64,000 bases of DNA from Citromicrobium sp. UBA3494 (GTDB taxonomy: Bacteria; Pseudomonadota; Alphaproteobacteria; Sphingomonadales; Sphingomonadaceae), in assembly GCA_002377695.1 (NCBI GenBank), contig DFQH01000001.1, positions 669,583-733,582 of the forward strand, given 5' to 3'. Position 1 is the first letter of the stretch. Every line of letters begins with the position of its first letter. This document shows, in pieces, positions 27,141 through 35,238 of the stretch. A program made the position numbers and the translations under genes. The notes beneath the pieces are model-generated. The model did no database searches. It saw only the letters and a list, made by a program, of their open reading frames with translations, and was not told the origin of the DNA.

Positions 27141-27177
27141 TACGATCACTCCTGAAGAATGCCCGCGATCGAGCACG

Positions 27178-27229
27178 TGTTCAGAAATATAACGCCCAAC
27201 ATGAACACTTGGCGCACCAGTGCGTTCAT
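27178..27229. promoter_or_regulatory. Cluster of TGAAC/GTTCA half-sites between rcnB-like gene and phoH
   Basis: TGTTCA (27178-27183) and TGAACA (27202-27207) form one inverted pair, and ATGAAC (27201-27206) with GTTCAT (27224-27229) form another, all 38-90 bases upstream of the RcnB-like start. This arrangement suits a dimeric regulator of the RcnB-like gene. The binding protein is unknown. Confidence 0.35.
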
Positions 27230-27376
27230 CGAGGAAAAAATGTGTCGCGGATTGTAACGCGACCGATGCGTGACAGTGAGGTGACTTTCCACCGTGCCGG
27301 AGTGCCGGGGCGCTTGCCTCCCCCTACCCGCAGCCTACATTCACGACTCGCAACCGCCTTTTTGCCAAGGAGACGC

Positions 27377-28420
27377 ATGGGCCGCAGACCAACCCGCGCC
27401 GGAGAGCCGCGCCTCTCCCCCCCACCGCACCCGCAGCGTGAACATCGCCGCGCCAAGGTGGATATGGAGTTCGAGAACCAGTCGCTGCTGGTGCCCCTGT
27501 TCGGCCAGTTCGATGCGAATCTGGTGCAGGTGGAAAACCGCCTGTCGGTGTTCATCTCCGCGCGCGGCGACAAGGTGATGATCGAGGGGCCGGAAGACTC
27601 GGTCGCCCGCGCCCGCGATGTCCTGCAGGCAATGTACGACAAGCTGGCGCTGGGGCAGGACCTGGACGAGGGCGCGATCGAGGCGATCATCGCAATGACC
27701 AACGAGCCCACGCTCGACGGGATCATCAAGGGCCAGCAGGCGGGCGAGGATGGCGCGCCGCCGATCATGATCCGCACGCGGCGCAAGACGATCGTGCCGC
27801 GCAGCGCGGTGCAGGCGCATTACATGCGCTCGCTCAGCCGCGACGACATCATATTCGCACTGGGCCCGGCGGGTACCGGCAAGACCTACCTCGCGGTGGC
27901 GCAGGCGGTCAGCCAGCTGATCAGCGGCAGCGTGCAGCGCCTGATCCTCAGCCGCCCGGCGGTGGAAGCGGGCGAGAAAATCGGCTTCCTGCCCGGCGAC
28001 ATGAAGGAAAAGGTCGATCCCTTCCTGCGCCCGCTCTACGACGCGCTGTACGACTGCATGCCGCCCGAGCAGGTGGAACGGCACATCGCCAGCGGCGTGA
28101 TCGAGATCGCGCCCATCGCCTTCATGCGCGGGCGCACGCTGGCGGACGCTTTCGTGATCCTCGACGAAGCGCAGAACACCACGCGCGAGCAGATGAAGAT
28201 GTTCCTCACCCGCTTCGGCCAGAACGCGCGGATGGTGATCGCGGGCGACCCCCGGCAGGTCGACATCCCCGGTGGCGACCGCATGAGCGGCCTCGCCGAC
28301 GCGGTCGAGAAGCTGGAAGGCGTCGAAGGCTTCGGCACGATCCGCTTCACCAGCGCCGACGTGGTGAGGCACCCGATCGTGGGGCGGATCGTGGATGCTT
28401 ATGAGGGGACGGGGGAGTAG
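27377..28420 (+). CDS. phoH: PhoH-like ATPase
   Basis: The 347-residue cytoplasmic P-loop ATPase has Walker A GPAGTGKT at 163-170, Walker B VILDEAQN, and SRPAVEAGEKIGFLPGD, all typical of PhoH. Its role is probably in RNA metabolism together with YbeY. The start at 27377 has an AAGGAG site 5 bases upstream. YbeY and CorC, its usual downstream partners, are found 5.3 kb further on. Confidence 0.95.
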   Translation: MGRRPTRAGEPRLSPPPHPQREHRRAKVDMEFENQSLLVPLFGQFDANLVQVENRLSVFISARGDKVMIEGPEDSVARARDVLQAMYDKLALGQDLDEGAIEAIIAMTNEPTLDGIIKGQQAGEDGAPPIMIRTRRKTIVPRSAVQAHYMRSLSRDDIIFALGPAGTGKTYLAVAQAVSQLISGSVQRLILSRPAVEAGEKIGFLPGDMKEKVDPFLRPLYDALYDCMPPEQVERHIASGVIEIAPIAFMRGRTLADAFVILDEAQNTTREQMKMFLTRFGQNARMVIAGDPRQVDIPGGDRMSGLADAVEKLEGVEGFGTIRFTSADVVRHPIVGRIVDAYEGTGE

Positions 28421-28554
28421 ATGAGGTTCATCCTCTATAATTCGTGAAGCGACCATGCGGTCATTCCTACGTGGCCAGTCGAAAGCTGATTGTTTGGATC
28501 ACCCCAATGGAGCGACGCTGCCCGGTTTGCGGTGACGGGCTATGACACCCTTCA

Positions 28555-28587
28555 GTCGTCACCCCCGCGTAGGCGGGGGTCCCGCTT
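28555..28587 (+). repeat. Hairpin repeat, left copy flanking GIY-YIG gene
   Basis: The unit reads GTCGTCACCCCCGCG, then TAGGCGGGGGTCCCGCTT; CCCCCGC/GCGGGGG form the stem. The TCCCGCTT tail points toward the nuclease gene, whose TTG start lies 2 bases after the repeat. It is an inverted copy of the repeat at 28900-28930. Confidence 0.88.
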
Positions 28588-28589
28588 AA

Positions 28590-28889
28590 TTGAGTGCACA
28601 CGAGAAGGGCGGCTGGGTCTACCTCATGGCCGACCGCTATCGCGGGACGATCTATATCGGCGTGACCTCGAACCTCGCGGCGCGAATCAATCAGCACCGG
28701 AAGGGCGAAGGCTCCGAATTCGTCAAACGCTACGGCTTGAAACGCCTCGTCTACGCGGAACGCCATGATCGGATCATTGACGCCATCAAGCGCGAGAAGG
28801 CTGTGAAGAAATGGCGGCGCGAATGGAAAATCCGGCTGATCGAGGAACAGAATCCGGACTGGCTCGACCGGTTCGGGGATATTCTGTGA
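28590..28889 (+). CDS. GIY-YIG nuclease-domain protein
   Basis: This 99-residue protein is a single GIY-YIG domain: VYLMADRYRGTIYIGVTSNL at about residues 10-29, then RINQHRKGEGSEFV and KREKAVKKWRREWK. Such solo proteins (UPF0213/YhbQ-like) are predicted endonucleases of unknown role. Translation must begin at TTG 28590, since a stop codon (TAA, 28587-28589) precedes it and the next ATG is inside the domain. The gene fills almost the whole 312-base space between two inverted copies of one palindromic repeat, unlike its neighbours. Confidence 0.88.
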   Translation: MSAHEKGGWVYLMADRYRGTIYIGVTSNLAARINQHRKGEGSEFVKRYGLKRLVYAERHDRIIDAIKREKAVKKWRREWKIRLIEEQNPDWLDRFGDIL

Positions 28890-28899
28890 CGCTTAAGCA

Positions 28900-28930
28900 A
28901 AGCGGGATCCCCGCCTTCGCGGGGATGACC
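28900..28930 (-). repeat. Hairpin repeat, right copy flanking GIY-YIG gene
   Basis: This is the reverse orientation of the 28555-28587 element. On the minus strand it begins GTCATCCCCGCGAAGG and ends GATCCCGCTT. CCCCGC/GCGGGG form the stem and the tail again points inward at the GIY-YIG gene, whose stop is 10 bases away. Confidence 0.88.
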
Positions 28931-28976
28931 GAGTAAGTGAGAAAGGGCGGACCAATCGGCCCGCCCCCTTGATCGA

Positions 28977-29879
28977 TCAGCCGCCCATTCCGTCGACAGC
29001 CTTGCTGACGAGGATGTTCACCGCAACGCGGCGGTTCTGCTGCTTGCCGTAGTCGGTGGAATTGTCCGCCACCGGGTCGGCCTGCGCCATGCCGGTGGGC
29101 GTCAGCATCCGGTAGGGTTTCCACCCGCACTGCTGCTGCAGGTAATTCACCACACGCTCGGCGCGCTTCTCGCTCAGCTCCTGGTTGATCTCGTAGCTGC
29201 CGGTCGAGTCCGTGTATCCGACCACCAGCAGCAGCGCGTTGTCCATCGCATCCGCCTGCGCGGCGGCGCTGCACAACTCGGCCTGCGCCTGACCCGACAG
29301 TTTGTATTCGCCGGTGTCGAAATAAACGTTGGTCGTGCCCTTCACGTTGTAATTGTCGATATCGGCCACGCGCCCTCGCAGCGCCTCGGTCGCGGCGGTC
29401 TGTTCGGCAAAGCCCTGCTGCGTACCGCGTTGGATCATCGCGGCGGTCTTCAGGTCGGAGTCCTTCATGCTAATCCGCTCGGCGATCAGCCCCTGGGCCC
29501 ACTGCACCGTGCGCACGGAGACGGGGACGCCGTTGAAGAGCAGCTCGTCATCCAGCGTGGTACGACCCAGCCCCAGGAACCCGCCGCGCGACTTGATCTC
29601 GGTTGCATCGCCCACGAACACCACCGTCTGCGATCCGTCCTCGGACGTGATCTGGATGCGGTCTTCCCCCTGCGCCGAGATGAAGCCGTCGATCTCGGGC
29701 CCTTCGGGAAGTTGGGAGATATCGGCGGGGATCGTACCGGTCACGGTCAGCGTGTTCTCTGCAGCGGTTTCGGCAGAGGCCTGGCCCCACTGCTCCTGCG
29801 CGGACAGGCTTGCCGGCAGGGCAAGCGCGGCGACCCCGCAGACGAAGGCCGCCTTGGTGGTGTTGGAAATGGTTTTCAT
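28977..29879 (-). CDS. OmpA-family outer-membrane protein
   Basis: The 300-residue product has a signal peptide (MKTISNTTKAAFVCG to LSAQEQ), a middle region of about 130 residues with a beta-rich domain (DRIQITSEDGSQTVVFVGDA), and a C-terminal OmpA-like peptidoglycan-binding domain (NVYFDTGEYKLS, LLLVVGYTDSTGSYEIN, LSEKRAERVVNYL, NRRVAVNIL). It probably links the outer membrane to the cell wall. The start at 29879 follows GGAG; the frame upstream is not secretory sequence. It is divergent from an acyl-CoA dehydrogenase gene. Confidence 0.9.
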   Translation of the reverse strand: MKTISNTTKAAFVCGVAALALPASLSAQEQWGQASAETAAENTLTVTGTIPADISQLPEGPEIDGFISAQGEDRIQITSEDGSQTVVFVGDATEIKSRGGFLGLGRTTLDDELLFNGVPVSVRTVQWAQGLIAERISMKDSDLKTAAMIQRGTQQGFAEQTAATEALRGRVADIDNYNVKGTTNVYFDTGEYKLSGQAQAELCSAAAQADAMDNALLLVVGYTDSTGSYEINQELSEKRAERVVNYLQQQCGWKPYRMLTPTGMAQADPVADNSTDYGKQQNRRVAVNILVSKAVDGMGG

Positions 29880-30182
29880 CGTCTCGACTCCATCGAATTG
29901 GCCCCGCCGCCGAACCCGGCGGGCAAGGTTTGGTCCGGTCGCCTCGTCGAGGAGACCGGCATTTGAAGCCCCCGTCAGTTCAGTGCGGTGACGAACGTTC
30001 GACTGACGAGCCAACCCAATGACGGCCCTTCCACGGCGTTCCCGGTCGAATTGTCCGGGAGGCCCAAATCACGACAACTCGGTGCAGCACGGGGTTGGAC
30101 CGAATGGATGCGATAGCTCTTGGCGGGAGAGGTCTTCGCCGCCTATCCCCCGAGCACCAAGCCAATCTGGAGGAATTCGCGC
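29880..30182. other. Divergent intergenic region, OmpA / acyl-CoA dehydrogenase
   Basis: These 303 bases separate two divergent genes and should hold both promoters. I see a 10-base palindrome CGAACGTTCG at 29992-30001 that could be an operator, and a good GGAGGAATTCGC ribosome site just before 30183. No small gene is supported. Confidence 0.5.
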
Positions 30183-31349
30183 GTGCCCATTCCCGCTGCC
30201 CGGAACGACCATCCCGAAATCCGCGACGCGGTGCGCGCGCTGGTGCGTGGCTTCGGCGACAGCTATTTCCGCGAGAAGGACGATGCGCGCGAATATCCGG
30301 AGGAATTCGTCGAGGCGCTGACCAAGGAAGGCTGGATGGCCGCGCTGATCCCCGAGGAATTCGGCGGCGCGGGGCTCGGCCTGACCGAAGCCAGCATCAT
30401 CATGGAGGAGATCAACCGGGCGGGCGGCAATTCGGGCGCGTGCCACGGGCAGATGTACAATATGAACACGCTGCTGCGGCATGGCAGCGAGGAACAGAAG
30501 GCGAAGTTCCTCCCCGAAATCGCCAGCGGCGCGCTGCGGCTGCAGAGTATGGCGGTGACCGAGCCGACCACCGGCACCAACACCACCGACCTGAAAACGC
30601 GCGCGGTGCGAAAGGGCGATACCTACGTGGTCGAGGGGCAGAAGGTGTGGATCAGCCGCATCCAGCATTCGGACCTGATGATCCTGCTCGCCCGCACCAC
30701 GCCGCGCGAAGAGGTGAAGCGCAAGTCCGACGGGCTCTCGATCTTCCTCGTCGATCTGTCGAAGGCCATCGGCAACGGGATGGAAATCCGCCCGATCCGC
30801 AACATGGTCAATCACGAGACCAACGAGGTGTTCTTCGACGGACTCGAACTGCCCGCATCCAGCCTCATCGGCGAAGAGGGCAAGGGTTTCCGCTATATCC
30901 TCGACGGGCTCAACGCCGAACGCGCGCTGATCGCGGCGGAGTGCATCGGCGATGGCTACTGGTTCGTCGAGAAGGCGGCGGAATATGGCAGCGAGCGCGT
31001 CGTGTTCGACCGGCCCATCGGCCAGAATCAGGGTGTCCAGTTCCCCATCGCGCAGGCCTACATGGAGGTGCGCGCGGCGGACCTGATGCGCTACGAGGCG
31101 TGCCGCCTGTTCGACGATGGCCAATCATGCGGGGCGGAAGCCAACATGGCCAAGCACCTCGCCGCCGAAAGCTCATGGAAAGCCGCGAACGCCTGCATGC
31201 AGACCTTCGGCGGGTTCGGCTTCGCGGCGGAATATGATGTGGAGCGCAAGTTCCGCGAAACGCGGCTCTACCAGGTGGCCCCGATCAGTTCGAACCTGAT
31301 CCTGAGCTATGTCGGCGAGCATGTGCTGGGGATGCCGCGGTCGTTCTAA
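30183..31349 (+). CDS. Acyl-CoA dehydrogenase-family flavoprotein
   Basis: The 388-residue protein has the full acyl-CoA dehydrogenase fold: N-terminal helical domain (EFVEALTKEGWMAALIPEEF), middle beta domain with SMAVTEPTTGTNTTDLKT and VVEGQKVWIS, and C-terminal domain with MQTFGGFGFAAEYDVERKFR. It should oxidise an acyl-CoA with FAD and pass electrons to ETF. The GTG start at 30183 has a GGAGG site 7 bases upstream. No CoA ligase or thiolase is adjacent, so the chain specificity is open. Confidence 0.92.
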   Translation: MPIPAARNDHPEIRDAVRALVRGFGDSYFREKDDAREYPEEFVEALTKEGWMAALIPEEFGGAGLGLTEASIIMEEINRAGGNSGACHGQMYNMNTLLRHGSEEQKAKFLPEIASGALRLQSMAVTEPTTGTNTTDLKTRAVRKGDTYVVEGQKVWISRIQHSDLMILLARTTPREEVKRKSDGLSIFLVDLSKAIGNGMEIRPIRNMVNHETNEVFFDGLELPASSLIGEEGKGFRYILDGLNAERALIAAECIGDGYWFVEKAAEYGSERVVFDRPIGQNQGVQFPIAQAYMEVRAADLMRYEACRLFDDGQSCGAEANMAKHLAAESSWKAANACMQTFGGFGFAAEYDVERKFRETRLYQVAPISSNLILSYVGEHVLGMPRSF

Positions 31350-31504
31350 CCGCTCGCATCTCTATGGAAAATAATAATCGTCGCACGATAACGAACAAAA
31401 TAACAGTATCCGCAACACGGACCACCGAATATTTCGCCAATCTTTCAAATTGTGCCTTCTGGGAATTCTCGGAACATCGCCGGCTGCCCATCCCTTGATT
31501 GGGT

Positions 31505-32095
31505 ATGGGGATAGAACATAACAGCATCGACCATTCCGCTCACCACATGCCCAGCCGCCGCGAGCGGTTGCGCGCTTTCATGCGACTGAAATCGCAGCGC
31601 CGCTATCTGATCGGCGGGATTGCCGCGCTGGGCGTGTCGACCGCCGCCTTCGCAGGGGCGTTCGCCAATGAGAGCAATTCGCCCGATGTGGTGAAGCTGG
31701 GCGCAGGGAAGGCCAGTGTCGAAGCGGAGCCGCTCACGGCGTACGAGCCCCTCCCCACGCCGAGCGCGAAGGGCGAGCCGACGCCCGTCACCTCGGAAAG
31801 CCCGATGGCCGCCGGCGAGGCGAGCTACTACGGCAGCGAGCTAGCGGGCAACCGCACCGCCAGCGGCGAAGTGTTCGATCCGCAAAAGCTGACCGCCGCG
31901 CACCGCACGCTGCCGCTGGGCAGCGAAGTCCGCGTCACCAATCCGCGCAACGGCAAGAGCGTTATCGTGCGGATCAACGACCGCGGCCCCTTCCACGGCA
32001 ACCGCGTGATCGACCTGTCGACTGCCGCCGCACGCACGATCGGCCTGATCCGCTCCGGCACGGGCCGGGTCAACTTGGCCCTGATGCTGGACTGA
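31505..32095 (+). CDS. RlpA-like septal/peptidoglycan protein
   Basis: About 196 residues. A membrane/signal segment (YLIGGIAALGVSTAAFAGAFA) near residues 34-54 is followed by a low-complexity linker and a double-psi beta-barrel RlpA domain: GEASYYGSELAGNRTASGE, AAHRTLPLGSEVRV, VIVRINDRGPF, RVIDLSTAAA. RlpA proteins bind or cleave glycan strands at the division septum. The exact start is uncertain; ATG 31505 or 31550 both keep the signal segment. The preceding 155 bases are unusually AT-rich and probably carry the promoter. Confidence 0.85.
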   Translation: MGIEHNSIDHSAHHMPSRRERLRAFMRLKSQRRYLIGGIAALGVSTAAFAGAFANESNSPDVVKLGAGKASVEAEPLTAYEPLPTPSAKGEPTPVTSESPMAAGEASYYGSELAGNRTASGEVFDPQKLTAAHRTLPLGSEVRVTNPRNGKSVIVRINDRGPFHGNRVIDLSTAAARTIGLIRSGTGRVNLALMLD

Positions 32096-32107
32096 GCCGC
32101 TTCCCGC

Positions 32108-33589
32108 TCAACGCGCGAGCGGTTCCAGGTTGGCTTCGAGCACGCAGACGAGCCCTTCGGGTTCGTAGCGAATATCCACCGTCGTTCCGCGCCTCGACGT
32201 AATCCCGCTATTGATGAGCTTGGTGCCGAAGCCCTGCCGGCTCGGCTCCTCCACCCGGGGTCCCCCACGCTCCTGCCAGGTCAGCGTCAGGGCATCGCAC
32301 TCTTCCCCCGGCTCTACCGTCCATGAGACCGATACCGTGCCGGTTTGGTTCGACAGGGCCCCGTACTTGACCGCGTTGGTGGTCAGTTCGTGAATGATCA
32401 TGGTGAGCGCCAGTGCGACTTCCGGAGAGAGCAGGAAATCCGGCCCTTCCAGCAGCACACGATCCTCGAAAGAGCCGAAAGCCGCCTCGATGGTCAACCT
32501 CAGCACATCGTTCACCTGCGCCGGGCTCCAGCTCGATTCGGTCAGCAGGCCGTGCGCCGCTGCGAGTGCCTGCAGGCGCGCCTTGTAGGTGGCGATCGCT
32601 GCATCGGCGCCCTCGACATTGCGGAAGGTCTGCTGCGCCAGCCCCTGAACCACTGCCAGGGTGTTCTTCACCCGATGGTTGAGTTCGTTGATGAGCAGTG
32701 CCTGACGCTGCTCGTATTCGACCTCCTCGGTCACGTCGTAACCCTGGACCATGATCCCGCTCACCCGATTTTCCGCCTCGAAGATCGGCTGGAAAATGAA
32801 GTTGAGCACGCGCTCCGCGGTGCCGGACTCGCGCGCTTCGAGCACCACGGGTTCGCGACGTCCGAAATAGGGCTCGCCACTGCGATAGACCCGGTCGAGA
32901 ACCTCGGTGAAACCCTGCCGCGCGACCTCGGGCAGCGCCTGCTCGACCGTCTGGCCGAGGATGTCGTCCCTCCCCACCAGGTCCAAATAGGCGGCGTTGG
33001 TCATCTCGAAAACATGATCGGGTCCGGCCAGAACCGCGACGAATCCCGGGGCCTGGTAGAAAAGTTCCATCAGCCGCCGGCTCTCACGCGCGAGATCGCG
33101 GTTGCGCGCCTGCACCGCGCCGGCGCGGCGAACGACGCCCATCTCGTCGCGCATCCGGCGCAGTTCCTGCAGCTCCGTCACGTCGACCGTGTGTTGCAGG
33201 ATGAATTTCAGGACCCCCGCCTCGTCTCTTACCGGGGTGTGGGTCGCGCTCCAGTAGCGCGTTTCCATTCCGCCATCGGGCCGGGCGATGTCGTAGCGAA
33301 TCAGCGCGATCTCGTCGGCCTCGCCGGTCTGCAGCACGGTATCGAGCGAATCTTTCAGCTGCCGGTAGCTTTCCGATTGCGGATCGCTCGGAAATGCCTC
33401 GAACATCGTCTTGCCGGTAATATCCGCGCGGTTGCGCATGGTGACCTTGAGATAGGCGTCGTTCATCCAGACGAGCCGCAGGTCCGTGTCGAGAAGCACA
33501 TAGGGATTGGGAGAAATCTCTGCGAGACGGGCGATAGCTAGCTTCAAGTTGGGCCTTCGCGATACGGCGTGGTTGCCGCGCAGGTGCAT
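32108..33589 (-). CDS. PAS-domain HWE-family sensor histidine kinase
   Basis: This 493-residue soluble kinase has two PAS domains (about 22-140, with YVLLDTDLRLVWMNDAY; and 175-290, with FVAVLAGPDHVFEMTNAAY) and a HWE-type kinase core with phospho-accepting His305 in NELNHRVKNTLAVVQ, then HELTTNAVKYGALS and GGPRVEEPSRQGFGTKLI. PAS1 resembles light/redox sensors only in general fold. HWE kinases often feed the PhyR-EcfG general stress pathway in alphaproteobacteria, which is inference here. It is convergent with the rlpA-like gene. Confidence 0.92.
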   Translation of the reverse strand: MHLRGNHAVSRRPNLKLAIARLAEISPNPYVLLDTDLRLVWMNDAYLKVTMRNRADITGKTMFEAFPSDPQSESYRQLKDSLDTVLQTGEADEIALIRYDIARPDGGMETRYWSATHTPVRDEAGVLKFILQHTVDVTELQELRRMRDEMGVVRRAGAVQARNRDLARESRRLMELFYQAPGFVAVLAGPDHVFEMTNAAYLDLVGRDDILGQTVEQALPEVARQGFTEVLDRVYRSGEPYFGRREPVVLEARESGTAERVLNFIFQPIFEAENRVSGIMVQGYDVTEEVEYEQRQALLINELNHRVKNTLAVVQGLAQQTFRNVEGADAAIATYKARLQALAAAHGLLTESSWSPAQVNDVLRLTIEAAFGSFEDRVLLEGPDFLLSPEVALALTMIIHELTTNAVKYGALSNQTGTVSVSWTVEPGEECDALTLTWQERGGPRVEEPSRQGFGTKLINSGITSRRGTTVDIRYEPEGLVCVLEANLEPLAR

Positions 33590-33682
33590 AGAGCATGGCC
33601 CCGCCCCCTGTCATCACGCGATGTCGGCAGCCGAGCGGGCCTTGCGGGGTGGCCCCGCGTCGGGCAGGCGCCAACTGCGGCC

Positions 33683-33724
33683 AGCGGACAGGGACGAGCG
33701 GACAGGGACGAGCGGACAGGGACG
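33683..33724 (+). repeat. Three perfect 14-base tandem repeats before ybeY
   Basis: The unit AGCGGACAGGGACG is present three times without mismatch (33683-33696, 33697-33710, 33711-33724) and ends 2 bases before the ybeY ATG. Each copy contains a GGACAGGG stretch that could act as a weak ribosome site. Copy number is likely to vary by slippage. Confidence 0.93.
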
Positions 33725-33726
33725 AC

Positions 33727-34209
33727 ATGCGACTTGAAATCGACGTTGAAGGCTGGCCGGGGCAGGACTGGCCCGAACTGGCGAGCGAGGCTGCGCGGGC
33801 CGCGGCCGCGGTCGAACCGGCGCTGGCCAACCCGCGCCTGGAGGCCAGCATCCTGTTCACCAGCGACGTGGAGGTTCACGAGCTCAACCGGGGCTGGCGC
33901 GAAAAGGACAAGCCTACCAACGTGCTTTCCTTCCCCATGCTGGAGCGCGCCGAACTGCTGGAGCTTGCGCCCGAAGGCGCGCCCGTACTGCTGGGCGACA
34001 TCGCGCTCGCGCACGAAACATGCGCGCGAGAAGCGGCCGAGAAGGGCCGCTCGCTGCACGAACATGCCAGCCATCTGGTGATCCACGGCCTGCTCCATCT
34101 TGCCGGGCGCGATCATGAAATCTCGCCACACGATGCCGAGGAAATGGAGGCGCTGGAGGTGAAGGCGCTTGCACAGCTGGGCATCGCCGACCCATATGGG
34201 GATCGCTAG
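33727..34209 (+). CDS. ybeY: Endoribonuclease YbeY
   Basis: YbeY is the zinc-dependent ribonuclease needed for 16S rRNA 3' maturation and ribosome quality control. The 160-residue protein has KPTNVLSFP near residues 62-70 and the zinc motif HGLLHLAGRDH at 120-130 (His120, His124, His130). The ATG at 33727 begins family sequence; upstream in-frame codons translate the tandem repeat. corC follows 24 bases later. Confidence 0.95.
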   Translation: MRLEIDVEGWPGQDWPELASEAARAAAAVEPALANPRLEASILFTSDVEVHELNRGWREKDKPTNVLSFPMLERAELLELAPEGAPVLLGDIALAHETCAREAAEKGRSLHEHASHLVIHGLLHLAGRDHEISPHDAEEMEALEVKALAQLGIADPYGDR

Positions 34210-34233
34210 GCAACAGGAGTGCACCACAGGGCC

Positions 34234-35157
34234 ATGCCCGAAAGTGATTCGGCCGCGGGAGACGCGGACAGTAGACGCGGGCTTTGGCTCGCGATGCGCA
34301 AGTTCTTCGATCAGCAGCGCGGCGAACGCAGCCTGCGCCGCCAGATCGAGGAGACGATAGACGAGCATGAAGGCGACAGCGCCTTCGGGGACGATGCGCC
34401 GGGAAATGGCGATCTTTCCTCCGAAGAACGCCAGATGCTCCGCAACCTCCTGCATTTCAGCGAGCACGATGCGGACGATGTCGCCATCCCGCGTGGGGAG
34501 ATCATCGCGGTCGAAGCCGGGGCGACCTGGAAAGATCTTCTCGCGGTCTTTTCCGAACACGGCCATTCGCGCCTGCCGGTCTACCGCGAACAGCTCGACG
34601 AGGTGATCGGGATGATCCACATCAAGGATGTGTTCCCTTTCCTCGTGGACGACCGGCCCGCTCCGGAAGACTGGACCACGCTGATGCGCCAGCCGCTCTA
34701 CGTCCCGCAGAGCCGCGGTGCGCTCGACGTGCTGGCGGACATGCGCACCAACCGGACCCACCTCGCCATCGTGGTCGACGAATTCTCGGGCACGGACGGG
34801 ATCATCACGATCGAGGACCTGGTCGAGGAAATCGTCGGCGAGATCGAGGACGAGCATGACGAGCTGGCGCAGGACCTGATCCGCCAGGTCGACGAAGGCG
34901 TGTGGGAGATCGACGCGCGCGCGGAGCTGGAAGACATCGCCAAGCGGATCGACCCGGCGCTGGCCGAGGTGGAGGAATCGGTCGATACGATGGGCGGCCT
35001 CACCTTCATCCTCGCCGAACAGGTCCCGCAGGTCGGCACCAGCGTGCAGCATCCCAACGGCTGGACAATCGAGGTGATCGAGGGCGACGAAACCCATGTG
35101 AAGCGCGTAAGGCTGCACGCCCGGGACGAAGCGCGCGACGGCGGGGAAGATGAATAG
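34234..35157 (+). CDS. corC: CorC/HlyC-family CBS-domain protein
   Basis: The 307-residue cytoplasmic protein has a tandem CBS pair (about 75-200, with VAIPRGEIIAVEAG and HSRLPVYREQLDEVIGMIHI, IVVDEFSGTDGIITIEDLVE) and a C-terminal CorC_HlyC domain (DTMGGLTFILAEQVPQVG). It lacks a membrane domain. The family is tied to magnesium/cobalt efflux. It is the usual partner downstream of ybeY. Confidence 0.93.
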   Translation: MPESDSAAGDADSRRGLWLAMRKFFDQQRGERSLRRQIEETIDEHEGDSAFGDDAPGNGDLSSEERQMLRNLLHFSEHDADDVAIPRGEIIAVEAGATWKDLLAVFSEHGHSRLPVYREQLDEVIGMIHIKDVFPFLVDDRPAPEDWTTLMRQPLYVPQSRGALDVLADMRTNRTHLAIVVDEFSGTDGIITIEDLVEEIVGEIEDEHDELAQDLIRQVDEGVWEIDARAELEDIAKRIDPALAEVEESVDTMGGLTFILAEQVPQVGTSVQHPNGWTIEVIEGDETHVKRVRLHARDEARDGGEDE

Positions 35158-35238
35158 GTAGCGTGCAATTTACGCAACGCCACCCTGACCCAAAATAACG
35201 CTTTTTCGCGGCGCGCCATCCTGTAACAGTTCCGCGCA

